A stretch of DNA of 64,000 bases from an uncultured Bacteroidota bacterium (lineage in GTDB: Bacteria > Bacteroidota > Bacteroidia > Flavobacteriales > Flavobacteriaceae). Position 1 is the stretch's first letter. The number at the start of each line of letters is the position of its first letter. The stretch lies in contig CAIUWH010000040.1 in the NCBI GenBank assembly GCA_903902795.1, forward strand, positions 62,001 through 126,000, given 5' to 3'. The position numbers were made by a program, and so were the translations under genes. Positions 1 through 8,940 of this stretch are shown here, one piece after another. The notes below the pieces were generated by a model. It saw only the letters and a program-made list of their open reading frames with translations, was not told where the DNA came from and did not search any database.

Positions 1-276
1 GAAGCTATTGCAGAAGCAGGCGATTTAACCCTATACGGTAAAAGACAAAACATTCTTATTATTCGTGATTATCTGGGAACAAAAACCTACAATAGAGTTG
101 ACATTACCCAAGCCGATTTTGTTAATTCTCCATTCTATTATTTAGACCAAAATGACATGATTTATGTAGAACCCCGAAAAGCAAAAATCGATTCAACAGC
201 CATCGGTGGTAATGTGAGCGCCATCATTTCAATCATAGGATTCCTCATTACAACCAGTTTAATCTTAACCCGATAA
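1..276 (+). CDS. Wza-like polysaccharide export protein, C-terminal part (partial)
   Basis: The open frame runs from base 1 to a TAA one base before the next gene, giving 91 residues of a protein whose start lies outside the window. The visible part looks like the end of an SLBB/Wza-type outer membrane export protein: a beta-rich stretch (LTLYGKRQNILIIRDY), then YLDQNDMIYVEPRKAK, then a final hydrophobic segment (about residues 72-88). In Bacteroidota such proteins precede Wzc-like kinases, and the next gene fits that. Expected role: outer membrane channel for capsule or exopolysaccharide. It is absent from the ORF track because it lacks a start. The family call rests on a short tail plus context. 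Confidence 0.75.
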   Translation, partial: EAIAEAGDLTLYGKRQNILIIRDYLGTKTYNRVDITQADFVNSPFYYLDQNDMIYVEPRKAKIDSTAIGGNVSAIISIIGFLITTSLILTR

Positions 277-277
277 T

Positions 278-2674
278 ATGCAAGAATTGCCGCAAAGTAC
301 CGTTTCAACTTCAACGGGTAATGAGACAAATATCAAAGATTTACTCCTTGGTTATCTCGTCTATTGGAAATGGTTTGTTTTGTCTTTAATGATTAGTTTG
401 TTATTAGGATTTTTCTATTTGCGGTACACAACAACTCAATACGGTATTGATGCATCCATTATCATTAAAGACGAGAAAAAAGGAGGAAACAGCGAGTTGT
501 CTGCCTTTAGTGATTTGAATATTTTTTCTGGAAAGAACAATGTTGATAATGAAATGGCCATCCTCAAATCGAGAACTCTGGCGTTGAATGTTGTCAATCA
601 ATTGAATTTAGATATTAGTTATTTTGTAGATGGAAAAGTAAAACGTACCGAAGTGTACGATGATACGCCAATTGAACTGAGGTTTGTATCTAAATCCAAG
701 CGGTATATTGAAAAGGACACTAGTTTTAATATCTCTCAAAATTCGAAAAGCACCGTACTTATTTCTGACATTAACGGTCAAAATGAAAAGCAATATAAAA
801 TAGGCAGCATTATAACAGCCGATTTCGGTGAGTTCATTGTCAATGTAAAAAACGTAAGCGGAAACAATAATAATGTATTTGTAGTTAAGAAAAACAGTTA
901 TCGTACAGCTAATTCATATGCCAAAAGACTGAACGTAACTAATGTTGGAAAAAACAATATTATCGATTTGAATGTGGTGGACCCGATTAAAAAACGAGGT
1001 GAAGACTACATTAATTCGGTTATTTTGCAATACAATATTGATGCAATTAAGGATCGAAATATTATTGCCGACAGTACATCTAATTTTATAAAGAGAAGGC
1101 TTGCGATAATTGCTGATGAACTTAGTGATGTTGAAGATGAAGTCGAAGGATTTAAAAAGAGTAAACGAATTACGAGTGTGGAGTCGGATGCACAAATCAG
1201 TCTTTCAGCCGTCACGGAATACGAAAAAGAACTATTGGATATTGATACTGAAGTGAAGGTTATTAACTTTATGCTTAAGGTAGTAGATAATCTAAAGGAA
1301 GATGAAATTATCCCTTCTAATCTTTTGACAAGTGCCGATGTTTCTACATCGTTTATTGACCGATACAATAGTGCTGTTCTAACTAGAAAGCGATTATTGT
1401 CCTCCGATGCGCAACAATTTAATCCAAATATAGTAAAATACGACCAGCAGATCGAAGGTTACAAAGAATCAGTAAAAGAGAGCTTGCTGAACAAATTAGT
1501 CTCTTTAAATATATCTAAGAGCGATATCAAGCGCATCGAAAACCGTTATGATAACAAGGTATACGAAGTACCCACAAATGAGAAAAATTTTAGAAAAATT
1601 GATCGTCAACAGCAAATAAAACAATCGCTGTATTTGTATTTATTACAAAAACGTGAAGAAACAGAGATTTCATTGGCCATTACTTCTCCCAAAGCTAAAA
1701 TAGTTGATGCAGCTTTTGTATCGGGCCCAGTTTCTCCCAATCGCAAAGCGATTTACCTAATTTCGTTCATCGTTGGTTTGTTGATTCCCGCGGGTATCGT
1801 ATTCTTGATTCAGCTACTCGACACCAAAATCAAATCAAGGCACGATATTGAGGGACGAGTTACAATTCCGTTTTTGGGCGACTTACCGAAATCAGAAACT
1901 AATGAGCAAATTATTCAGGCCAATAGTCGCACCAGTTCTGCGGAGGCTATTCGAATGATTCGAACTAATCTCGAATTTATGCTTTCTCATGTGCCGGAAG
2001 ATAAATGCAAGACGATTTTTGTAACTTCTTCCATTCCAAAAGAAGGAAAGACATTTTGCGCCATTAATTTGGCCACAACCATAGCATTATCTGGTAAAAA
2101 GGTACTAATTGTTGGTTTGGATATTAGAAATCCGAAGCTTGATACGTACATCGATTTACCTTCGAAAGGGATAACCAATTATTTGGCAAAACCAAATGAA
2201 GATATTTTAAGTTATGTTTCTAGTGTTAAAGGTTTCGAGAATTTCTATGCACTGTCATCCGGGGCAATTCCGCCTAATCCAGTTGAACTTTTGCTCAACA
2301 ACCGAGTGACAGTAATGTTTGATGAACTCAAGAAAAACTTTGATTACATTATAGTTGATACGGCGCCTGTTACGATGGTTACTGATACGCTGTTAGTTGC
2401 TAAAAATGCTGACTCGTTCATTTATGTGGCCCGCGCCAATTACCTTGATAAACGAATGTTGAAAGTAGCCGAAAAATTGTACAAAGAGAAAAAATTACCA
2501 AATATGTCCATGATTCTAAACGATACGGAAATAAATAAAACCTATGGATATGGCTACGGCTATGGCTATGGCTATGGTTATGGTTACGGGTATGGTTATG
2601 GAGCAGAAGTGGTGAAAAAAACGTTTTTTGAAAAGGTAATAGATATCTTTAAATCTAAAGAAAAGGACGTTTAA
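278..2674 (+). CDS. wzc: Wzc-type polysaccharide co-polymerase and tyrosine autokinase (BY-kinase)
   Basis: A 798-residue inner membrane protein. Residues about 30-52 form the first membrane helix after a short cytoplasmic head; a long Wzz-like periplasmic domain with coiled-coil stretches follows; the second helix lies near residues 490-512. The cytoplasmic kinase domain has Walker A (SSIPKEGKT, near 583), Walker A' (VLIVGLDIRNP, near 609) and Walker B (YIIVDTAP, near 690). The C-terminal tail carries ten Tyr-Gly repeats (residues 756-775), the expected autophosphorylation cluster. By family knowledge it controls chain length and export together with Wza. It starts one base after the Wza-like stop, so the two are probably co-transcribed. 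The convergent phosphatase gene overlaps its last 20 bases. Confidence 0.95.
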   Translation: MQELPQSTVSTSTGNETNIKDLLLGYLVYWKWFVLSLMISLLLGFFYLRYTTTQYGIDASIIIKDEKKGGNSELSAFSDLNIFSGKNNVDNEMAILKSRTLALNVVNQLNLDISYFVDGKVKRTEVYDDTPIELRFVSKSKRYIEKDTSFNISQNSKSTVLISDINGQNEKQYKIGSIITADFGEFIVNVKNVSGNNNNVFVVKKNSYRTANSYAKRLNVTNVGKNNIIDLNVVDPIKKRGEDYINSVILQYNIDAIKDRNIIADSTSNFIKRRLAIIADELSDVEDEVEGFKKSKRITSVESDAQISLSAVTEYEKELLDIDTEVKVINFMLKVVDNLKEDEIIPSNLLTSADVSTSFIDRYNSAVLTRKRLLSSDAQQFNPNIVKYDQQIEGYKESVKESLLNKLVSLNISKSDIKRIENRYDNKVYEVPTNEKNFRKIDRQQQIKQSLYLYLLQKREETEISLAITSPKAKIVDAAFVSGPVSPNRKAIYLISFIVGLLIPAGIVFLIQLLDTKIKSRHDIEGRVTIPFLGDLPKSETNEQIIQANSRTSSAEAIRMIRTNLEFMLSHVPEDKCKTIFVTSSIPKEGKTFCAINLATTIALSGKKVLIVGLDIRNPKLDTYIDLPSKGITNYLAKPNEDILSYVSSVKGFENFYALSSGAIPPNPVELLLNNRVTVMFDELKKNFDYIIVDTAPVTMVTDTLLVAKNADSFIYVARANYLDKRMLKVAEKLYKEKKLPNMSMILNDTEINKTYGYGYGYGYGYGYGYGYGYGAEVVKKTFFEKVIDIFKSKEKDV
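2543..2602 (+). repeat. Ten in-frame 6-bp Tyr-Gly units in the wzc tail
   Basis: Ten consecutive TAY-GGN units encode (Tyr-Gly)10 near the end of the kinase. Third-base variants are mixed (TAT/TAC; GGA/GGC/GGT/GGG), so the array is not a pure microsatellite. The unit is 6 bp, so gain or loss of units changes tyrosine number without shifting the frame. Confidence 0.97.
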
Positions 2675-3392
2675 AAAACTGATTGTTTTGAATAATTGGA
2701 TGTAAAGAGGAGTAATTCTTAATCTGTAGTTTAGTATTCAATGCATTTACATGTTTTTGATGGTGTACATCCGAACCTACAAAATCGTACAGGTTTTGGT
2801 CAAGTAACTTTTGCGTTATTTTACTTACTGCCGTTCCATAATAACCAGTAGTTGACAATAAATTGAGTTGAAATAAACAGCCGCTTTTCTTGAGTTTTAG
2901 TAACTCATCAAAGTTGGAAGCATAATATAAATACCGCTCTGGATGTGCTAACACTGGTTTGTATCCTTGAAGTTGAATCTCAAAAATGATGTCGTACAAT
3001 TGAATAGGCGCACTCAAATAGGACATTTCTACTAATAAATAGTTTTCTTTTAATGTCAATAACGGTTCTTGTTTTTTAAGTCGATCAAAAAAATACGAGT
3101 CCATCATGTATTCGGCTCCTGCATTCAACACCGTATCATCCAATTGAGCATTTGTTTTTTCTAAAGTCGATAAGATTCCGTCAGTACTATTATCCCAAAC
3201 TCCATAGTAAACATGCGGTGTAGTTATAAACGCTGCAAACCCGATTGCTTTCAAACTCGAAATTAAATGCTGCGTTTCTTCAATATCCTTTGAACCATCG
3301 TCTATTCCAGGTAACAAATGCGAATGGATATCGATATAATCGTCTGGAATTAAATCAGATAATAAAGGGGTATTTTTTTTTAAAAAAAACAT
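2655..3392 (-). CDS. CpsB/YwqE-type tyrosine-protein phosphatase (PHP domain)
   Basis: A 245-residue protein using the ATG at 3392; the longer track start adds 13 unsupported residues. The metal-binding HxH motif typical of PHP phosphatases is at residues 23-25 (YIDIHSHLLPGIDDGS). Later metal-ligand candidates are TPHVY, GAEYMMD, LAHPERY and FVGSDVHH. This family dephosphorylates the tyrosine tail of BY-kinases, and the gene lies directly beside wzc on the opposite strand, overlapping its 3' end by 20 bases. Inference: it resets the Wzc Tyr-Gly tail. No membrane segment is seen, so it is presumably cytoplasmic. Confidence 0.9.
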   Translation of the reverse strand: MFFLKKNTPLLSDLIPDDYIDIHSHLLPGIDDGSKDIEETQHLISSLKAIGFAAFITTPHVYYGVWDNSTDGILSTLEKTNAQLDDTVLNAGAEYMMDSYFFDRLKKQEPLLTLKENYLLVEMSYLSAPIQLYDIIFEIQLQGYKPVLAHPERYLYYASNFDELLKLKKSGCLFQLNLLSTTGYYGTAVSKITQKLLDQNLYDFVGSDVHHQKHVNALNTKLQIKNYSSLHPIIQNNQFFKRPFL

Positions 3393-3468
3393 GCAAATTA
3401 ATTTTAGTACAATGTAATAAATATTACTCAAAAGTACTCAATCTGTTAAAATAGTTGCACTTAATTAC

Positions 3469-3476
3469 TATATTTG
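3469..3476 (+). promoter_or_regulatory. Bacteroidota -7 element (TATATTTG) before the wzm operon
   Basis: TATATTTG matches the TAnnTTTG -7 consensus exactly and lies 46 bases before the wzm ATG. No TTG is correctly spaced for the -33 element; the nearest is only 11 bases upstream. A short perfect stem (TAAAGAA/TTCTTTA, 3487-3504) falls in the predicted leader. Confidence 0.5.
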
Positions 3477-3522
3477 TTTTTTAAAATAAAGAAATTTTTC
3501 TTTAGGAAATCGTATTTGAAAA

Positions 3523-4392
3523 ATGAATTCAAAACAAGATGCTCACGATTGGGATTTAGTAATTAAAGGGCATACATCACTTTTTGATTTAAATTTCAAC
3601 GACCTCTGGAGGTACAGGGATTTACTTTTGATGTTTGTGAAAAGGGATTTTGTGAGCTTCTACAAACAAACCGTTTTAGGTCCGCTTTGGTTCTTTATTC
3701 AACCCATTTTCACCACACTGGTTTTTACTTTTGTCTTTGGAAACCTAGCTGGAATAAGTACGGATGGTTTACCACAGCAGTTGTTTTATCTAACTGGAAT
3801 TACATCTTGGAATTATTTTTCCGATTGTTTGACCAAAACTAGTACTGTTTTTCGCGACAATGCAAACATCTTTGGAAAAGTATATTTTCCACGATTAATT
3901 ATGCCGTTGAGCATCGTGGTTAGTAATTTAGTTCGCTTCGGAGTGCAACTCTTATTGATGGTGGCGATGATGGTGTATTTTTACTTTTTTCCAACAGCAG
4001 GTACATCTTTTGCACCATCAATCGGATTACTTTTATTTCCTGTTTTGGTGCTTTTAATGGCATTATTAGGTTTAGGATTGGGATTGATCATCACCGCAAT
4101 GACAACGAAATATAGAGATTTAACGTTCTTGGTTACTTTTGGAGTTCAACTCTTAATGTACGGAACTACAGTAATTTATCCGCTGAGTTACACACGCGAA
4201 AAAGGCTACGGAACCTGGGTTGAACTCAATCCAATGACCGGAATTATAGAAGCGTTTCGCTATGCTTTTTTAGGCAAAGGCGAATTTACCCTTTGGAGTA
4301 TTGGATATTCGGTGGTAGTAACTTTAGTAATTCTCTTCCTCGGAATCCTCATCTTTAATAAAACAGAGAAAAACTTTGTGGACACGATATAA
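3523..4392 (+). CDS. wzm: Wzm-type ABC-2 polysaccharide exporter permease
   Basis: A 289-residue membrane protein with about six hydrophobic segments (for example near residues 48-70, 130-155, 165-195, 205-225 and 258-280). The N-terminal DLWRYRDLLLMFVKRDF and the FYKQTVLGPLWFFIQP segment are typical of O-antigen/teichoic acid ABC-2 permeases. It forms the channel half of an exporter that moves completed lipid-linked glycan across the inner membrane. The next gene, the ATPase, overlaps its stop by one base (TAATG), indicating translational coupling. It is the first gene of a dense operon and has a TAnnTTTG element in front. Confidence 0.94.
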   Translation: MNSKQDAHDWDLVIKGHTSLFDLNFNDLWRYRDLLLMFVKRDFVSFYKQTVLGPLWFFIQPIFTTLVFTFVFGNLAGISTDGLPQQLFYLTGITSWNYFSDCLTKTSTVFRDNANIFGKVYFPRLIMPLSIVVSNLVRFGVQLLLMVAMMVYFYFFPTAGTSFAPSIGLLLFPVLVLLMALLGLGLGLIITAMTTKYRDLTFLVTFGVQLLMYGTTVIYPLSYTREKGYGTWVELNPMTGIIEAFRYAFLGKGEFTLWSIGYSVVVTLVILFLGILIFNKTEKNFVDTI

Positions 4393-5681
4393 TGGCAGAA
4401 CCAGTAATAAAAGTCGAAGATTTATCTAAAGCGTATCAAATAGGCCAAATTGGTTCTAGAACGTTGTCACGCGATGTCGATCGGTTTTGGCAAACCAAAA
4501 TTTTAGGAAAAGAAGATCCTTTTCTCAAAGTAGGTGAAACCAACGACCGAAGCACCAAAGGTGATAGCAATATCGTTTGGTCGCTTAAAGACATCGATTT
4601 TGAAGTCAACCAAGGTGATGCACTCGGAATTATAGGAAAAAATGGAGCCGGAAAAAGCACACTGTTAAAATTACTGTCACGCGTTACGAGTCCGACAACC
4701 GGACAAATAAAAGTCAAAGGCCGAATCGCCAGTTTATTAGAAGTCGGAACTGGTTTTCATCCCGAATTATCAGGAAGAGAAAACATCTACTTGAACGGCG
4801 CCATACTTGGAATGCGCAAAAAAGAAATCACGCGAAAACTCGAAGAAATAATTGATTTTTCTGGAGTAGAACGCTATGTGGATACACCTGTAAAACGCTA
4901 TTCTTCCGGAATGTACGTCCGACTAGCTTTTGCCGTTGCCGCGCATTTAGAAAGTGAAATTTTAATTGTAGATGAGGTGTTAGCCGTTGGCGATGCCGAA
5001 TTCCAAAAGAAATGCCTCGGTAAAATGGGTGATATTTCAAAAGGAGAAGGACGAACACTTTTATTCGTAAGTCATAATATGGCGGCCGTAAAAAGTTTGT
5101 GCAATCGAGGTTTGTTCCTCGAAAACGGTATGATCAGTTTCAACGGAAACATCGACAAAACCATCGATAATTATCTTCGAAATAATTTATCTTCGATGAG
5201 CAACAGCAGTAGCATCGATTTTTCGAGTACCGAAGCACAAGTTGCCATTACTAGTGTCGAAATCAATACAATTGATGAACACGGAATGATGCATCCGTCC
5301 AATTCCATTTTGATGGGAAATCCAATTGTTGTCAAAATTCATGTGACCACACAACGATTACTTAAAAATATCAAAGCCAGCATTATTATTTCTACGATGA
5401 GCGGAATCAAAGTAGCCGCCATTCGGTCGCACGAAATATCGGATATAGTGTACGAATCGGACTCGAATTTCGAATTCAGCTCACACATTTCAGGCCTCAA
5501 TTTAATGGAAGGCGAATACAGCGTCACCATTGCATTGGCTGCAGAAGGCGAAACCATTGACATCAAAGAAGATTGCATCAGTTTTAGTATTGTTGCCAAT
5601 GATATTTACCAAACCGGAAAAATTCCAAAGGGAAATTTCTTAATTTTTTCAAACGCTCAATGGGAATTAAAAGCAAAATAA
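4392..5681 (+). CDS. wzt: Wzt-type ABC exporter ATPase with C-terminal glycan-binding domain
   Basis: A 429-residue ATPase. Walker A is [12 protein letters not shown], the signature region is [14 protein letters not shown], Walker B is [15 protein letters not shown], and the switch histidine is in FVSHNM. The first ~255 residues are the nucleotide-binding domain; residues ~275-429 form a beta-rich extension of the Wzt_C type, which in characterised systems recognises the modified non-reducing end of the O-chain. That suggests an export-licensing cap, and the modification genes immediately downstream could supply it. It is coupled to wzm by a 1-base overlap; the following acyltransferase starts inside its last 22 bases. 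Confidence 0.94.
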   Translation: MAEPVIKVEDLSKAYQIGQIGSRTLSRDVDRFWQTKILGKEDPFLKVGETNDRSTKGDSNIVWSLKDIDFEVNQGDALGIIGKNGAGKSTLLKLLSRVTSPTTGQIKVKGRIASLLEVGTGFHPELSGRENIYLNGAILGMRKKEITRKLEEIIDFSGVERYVDTPVKRYSSGMYVRLAFAVAAHLESEILIVDEVLAVGDAEFQKKCLGKMGDISKGEGRTLLFVSHNMAAVKSLCNRGLFLENGMISFNGNIDKTIDNYLRNNLSSMSNSSSIDFSSTEAQVAITSVEINTIDEHGMMHPSNSILMGNPIVVKIHVTTQRLLKNIKASIIISTMSGIKVAAIRSHEISDIVYESDSNFEFSSHISGLNLMEGEYSVTIALAAEGETIDIKEDCISFSIVANDIYQTGKIPKGNFLIFSNAQWELKAK

Positions 5682-6238
5682 AAACCTGGCTTTCTACCAA
5701 ACTCAAAAATTTGGTCAACGACGAGCAATTACCTGTTTTATTGGTAAATACAAGGCAATTACTCGCGGGTAGAAGTTCGTTTCACAACGGAGGTTTTGAA
5801 ATTCGTGGCGCTGCAAAAGTGGCCATCGGATCGTTTTGCGCTTTGGGCCGTGACATTAAAATCATCACCAAAAACCACAACTACCATTTTGCTTCCATGC
5901 AATATGGATTCTATAAAAAATACTTCAACGAATTACCCTATTCGTCTGAAATCAATAACGAAGTAACCGTAACCATCGGAAGCGACGTTTGGATTGGCGA
6001 TAATGCTATTATTTTGCCTAACGTAAGCATCGGACACGGCGCAATTATTGGCGCGGGGAGTTTGGTAACCAAAGATGTACCCGATTATGCGATTGTTGGC
6101 GGTGTGCCCGCTAAAGTATTAAAAGACCGTTTTTCACCCGAAGTAAAAGCAACGTTGTTGGCTTCCGAATGGTGGAATTGGAGTGACGATGAAATTAGCC
6201 AAAACAAAGCGTTCTTCTTTAAAAATTACAACCAATGA
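5660..6238 (+). CDS. Left-handed beta-helix acyltransferase (WbbJ-like)
   Basis: A 192-residue hexapeptide-repeat acyltransferase. Repeats run through residues ~45-160 ([49 protein letters not shown]), ending with the usual VPAKVLK close. The loop KNHNYHF contains the likely catalytic histidine. The family transfers acetyl or similar groups from CoA to sugar hydroxyl or amino groups. The start overlaps wzt by 22 bases and the stop overlaps the pyruvyltransferase by ATGA. Inference: it acylates a residue of the exported glycan. The donor and the sugar cannot be read from sequence. Confidence 0.88.
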   Translation: MGIKSKIKTWLSTKLKNLVNDEQLPVLLVNTRQLLAGRSSFHNGGFEIRGAAKVAIGSFCALGRDIKIITKNHNYHFASMQYGFYKKYFNELPYSSEINNEVTVTIGSDVWIGDNAIILPNVSIGHGAIIGAGSLVTKDVPDYAIVGGVPAKVLKDRFSPEVKATLLASEWWNWSDDEISQNKAFFFKNYNQ

Positions 6239-7047
6239 TGAACCGTATTTATCTTTATTGGTGCAACAATCAACTCAAAGACGGAAAAGAAAACTTTGGA
6301 GACTTGCTTCCCAAATACATCATCGAAAAAATATCCAAACGAAAAATAATTCAGGTGATTCATCCTTCCATGAGAAGGTACAAACATTTTTTAAAACATT
6401 ATTTAACGGTTGGAAGCATACTCGAAGCGGCCAATGAAAATTCAATCGTTTGGGGAAGTGGCATCATTCGGGAAAATGACTTCATCAAAAAAGCAAAATT
6501 TTTGGCGGTACGCGGACCAAAAACGCGCAAACGACTTTTAGAATTAGGATATAAAGTGCCCGAAATATATGGCGATCCTGCGATTTTATTATCGGATGTT
6601 TATCCCAATTCAATCGAGCCAAAATACGAATTGGGAGTTATTCCGCATTATGTAGATTATGAGGCAATCCAAGCTATTTTTAAAAACGATGCTTCGGTAA
6701 AAGTGATTGATTTGACCACCATCAATGTAGAAAAAACACTTGATGAAATTCTAGAATGTAAAGCCATCATTTCTTCTTCGTTGCACGGAGTAATAGTTCC
6801 GCATACCTACGAAATTCCGGCGCTTTGGGTTAAATTTTCTGATAAATTAGGTGGCGATAACATCAAGTTTTTCGACTACTTTGAATCGGTTGACTTACAG
6901 TATCCAAAAATATTTGAAATCAACTCTGACCAAGTAAACGCTACTCTTTTCAAAGAAATTTTAGAAAGTAACGCACACTTGGCTTTGCCTAAAAAGGAAG
7001 TTTTGATGAAGATAAAAAACGATTTAATGAAAAGTAATCCGTTCTAA
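6235..7047 (+). CDS. Polysaccharide pyruvyl transferase family protein
   Basis: A 270-residue protein with the N-terminal [14 protein letters not shown] segment and the signature [17 protein letters not shown] (near residues 178-194) found in CsaB/WcaK-type pyruvyltransferases. These enzymes form a ketal or transfer pyruvate from phosphoenolpyruvate to a glycan. It is short for the family and begins at the first ATG of ATGATG, overlapping the acyltransferase stop by four bases. With Wzt_C just upstream, a pyruvylated terminal sugar is possible. That link is inference. Confidence 0.86.
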   Translation: MMNRIYLYWCNNQLKDGKENFGDLLPKYIIEKISKRKIIQVIHPSMRRYKHFLKHYLTVGSILEAANENSIVWGSGIIRENDFIKKAKFLAVRGPKTRKRLLELGYKVPEIYGDPAILLSDVYPNSIEPKYELGVIPHYVDYEAIQAIFKNDASVKVIDLTTINVEKTLDEILECKAIISSSLHGVIVPHTYEIPALWVKFSDKLGGDNIKFFDYFESVDLQYPKIFEINSDQVNATLFKEILESNAHLALPKKEVLMKIKNDLMKSNPF

Positions 7048-7049
7048 TC

Positions 7050-8024
7050 ATGAGAATTGGCAGCAATCCCGAAAAGGAGAAAAACGAAAAAAACCAACTC
7101 AAACAACACCGCGTTGTGATGGTTTTTTACGTGCCTAATTCGGAAGAAGAATACTATAAACAGTTACACAAAGTACTCGACAAATCATTAGAATCGTTGG
7201 TCAAAACCATCAATTTTGAAACGACAGCCATTACGCTAATCAACAACAACAGTACTTCTGAACTAAATTCGGTGGTCAGCAAATACATCCAATACATTGA
7301 TAAATACATTTGTTACTCCGAAAATAAAGGAAAAGTACATGCCGTAATCAACGAAGTGCGCGGAGTGTACGAACCCTTTGTAACCATTACCGATGCAGAT
7401 GTTTTGTTTTACAGCGGTTGGGAACAAGCTGTTTTCTCCGTTTTTAAAACCTATCCAAAAGCCGGATTGGTGAGTCCGCTACCGGTTCCGCATTGCTCTT
7501 TTGCTCGAAATAGTGTGCTTTTTTGGGACGGACTTTTCTCCAATCTCAAATACGGTTCCATACTATCATCCCACGATACCGAATTGTACAAAAAAAGCAT
7601 CGACAATCCCGAAATTTTCCGCAGACAGTGGCACGAGTATTGGGATGTCAAACACCTTTATTTGGATGGTGCTCCGCAAGCAATCGTCGGCGCCACGCAC
7701 TTTGTAGCAACCTACAAAACCGATTTATTCCGAAACCAGTATGAATTTCCTGAGTTCAAATTTAAAGCCGGTTATGAAGATCATTTTATGGATGTAATTG
7801 CAGAAAATAAAGGCATGTACCGACTTTCAACTACCCAAACATTTGCCTATCATATTGGTAATTCTTTGGATGATGTGACCGAAATTCATACGTATACTTC
7901 AGATAAATTCATCACTAGTAATTTTTTTAATGGATTATCTACTGTAGTTGGAAAAACATCTTTCATCAATAAAATCAAAATACTACTCGGAAAAGCAGTA
8001 CTCAAATACAAATGGAACAAGTAA
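7050..8024 (+). CDS. GT-A (GT2-like) glycosyltransferase
   Basis: A 324-residue protein. The N-terminal Rossmann-like half has TLINNNSTSEL and ENKGKVHAVINE, then a DAD motif (TITDADVLF, near residue 113) that fits the metal- and nucleotide-sugar-binding DxD. The second half contains GATHFVATYK and AGYEDHFMDVI, typical of the acceptor side in GT2 enzymes. No membrane helix is evident. It starts two bases after the pyruvyltransferase, and the next glycosyltransferase overlaps it by 13 bases. Donor and linkage cannot be assigned. Confidence 0.84.
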   Translation: MRIGSNPEKEKNEKNQLKQHRVVMVFYVPNSEEEYYKQLHKVLDKSLESLVKTINFETTAITLINNNSTSELNSVVSKYIQYIDKYICYSENKGKVHAVINEVRGVYEPFVTITDADVLFYSGWEQAVFSVFKTYPKAGLVSPLPVPHCSFARNSVLFWDGLFSNLKYGSILSSHDTELYKKSIDNPEIFRRQWHEYWDVKHLYLDGAPQAIVGATHFVATYKTDLFRNQYEFPEFKFKAGYEDHFMDVIAENKGMYRLSTTQTFAYHIGNSLDDVTEIHTYTSDKFITSNFFNGLSTVVGKTSFINKIKILLGKAVLKYKWNK

Positions 8025-8935
8025 GTTTTGATATCCTTATCTCGACAAAAAATAGAAAACCCGACTTGATTCGAACGCTCAATTCACTTACCGAATTGAT
8101 CGACACAGCCAACGTTCGATGCGTTGTTTACGATGATGGTTCAACGGATGGAACCTCTGATTACATCAACTCTCACTTCCCAAAAGTAACGCTCTTTCGT
8201 AATGAAGTATCAAAAGGATATCTATTTTGTAGGAATACGATGCTCAATCAAACCAAAGCCGATTATGCGATTTCTTTAGACGATGACGCGCATTTTATTT
8301 CTGAAAAACCCTTGGAAGAAATTCAGGCTTTTTTTGAAAATAATCCTAACTGCGGCCTTATAGCATTCCGAATATTTTGGGGTTTGGAAGAACCAATTCA
8401 AACAATATCGGATGAAAAAGTTGAACAAGTTAGAGGATTTGTAGGATGTGGTCATGTTTGGCGAATGAAGGCCTGGAAGTCGATTCCGAATTATCCTGAA
8501 TGGTTTCAGTTTTTTGGGGAAGAAGCATTTTCAGCTTTTCACCTGTTCAAAAAAGACTGGCAAATTCATTATCTTCCTAGTGTCTTGGTGCATCATCGTG
8601 TCAATGTAACCGAACGAAAAAAGCATGCCGATTACCGCTCACGACTCAGAAGAAGCATTCGTTCGCGTTGGTATTTGTATTTTCTGTTTTATCCATGGAA
8701 CGTAATTCCAAGGAAATTGCTTTACACTTTATGGATGCAAGTAAAATTCAAAACGCTCAAAGGCGACGTAAAAGCAACTCTAGCAATTATTCAGGCGCTC
8801 TTTGATGTACTGATAAATTTTCCTAAATTGCTCCGACAAAGCAAGCGATTTTCAAAAGAAGAATTTGTTCAGTTTGAACGATTAAGTGATGTGAAAATAT
8901 TTTGGATTCCGAGAAGAAAAAGCGCACAAAAATAA
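8012..8935 (+). CDS. GT2 family glycosyltransferase
   Basis: A 307-residue inverting GT-A enzyme. Nucleotide-binding start FDILISTKNRKPDLIRTL, VVYDDGSTDGTSDYI, and the metal-binding DDD triad in ISLDDDAHF (near residue 93). The C-terminal third has basic and aromatic segments (SIRSRWYLYFLFYPWN) that may touch the membrane. It overlaps the previous GT by 13 bases and ends five bases before the dehydrogenase ATG, so it belongs to the same transcript. It may act on the nonulosonic acid or a neighbouring sugar; this is not shown by sequence. Confidence 0.88.
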   Translation: MEQVSFDILISTKNRKPDLIRTLNSLTELIDTANVRCVVYDDGSTDGTSDYINSHFPKVTLFRNEVSKGYLFCRNTMLNQTKADYAISLDDDAHFISEKPLEEIQAFFENNPNCGLIAFRIFWGLEEPIQTISDEKVEQVRGFVGCGHVWRMKAWKSIPNYPEWFQFFGEEAFSAFHLFKKDWQIHYLPSVLVHHRVNVTERKKHADYRSRLRRSIRSRWYLYFLFYPWNVIPRKLLYTLWMQVKFKTLKGDVKATLAIIQALFDVLINFPKLLRQSKRFSKEEFVQFERLSDVKIFWIPRRKSAQK

Positions 8936-8940
8936 AGGTG

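Noticed and set aside
2543-2602. CRISPR-like or frame-shifting phase-variable repeat
   Set aside because: Units are 6 bp, coding, without spacers, and changes would stay in frame.
6183-6437. 84-residue ORF between the acyltransferase and pyruvyltransferase
   Set aside because: It crosses the boundary of two well-supported overlapping genes in a third frame.
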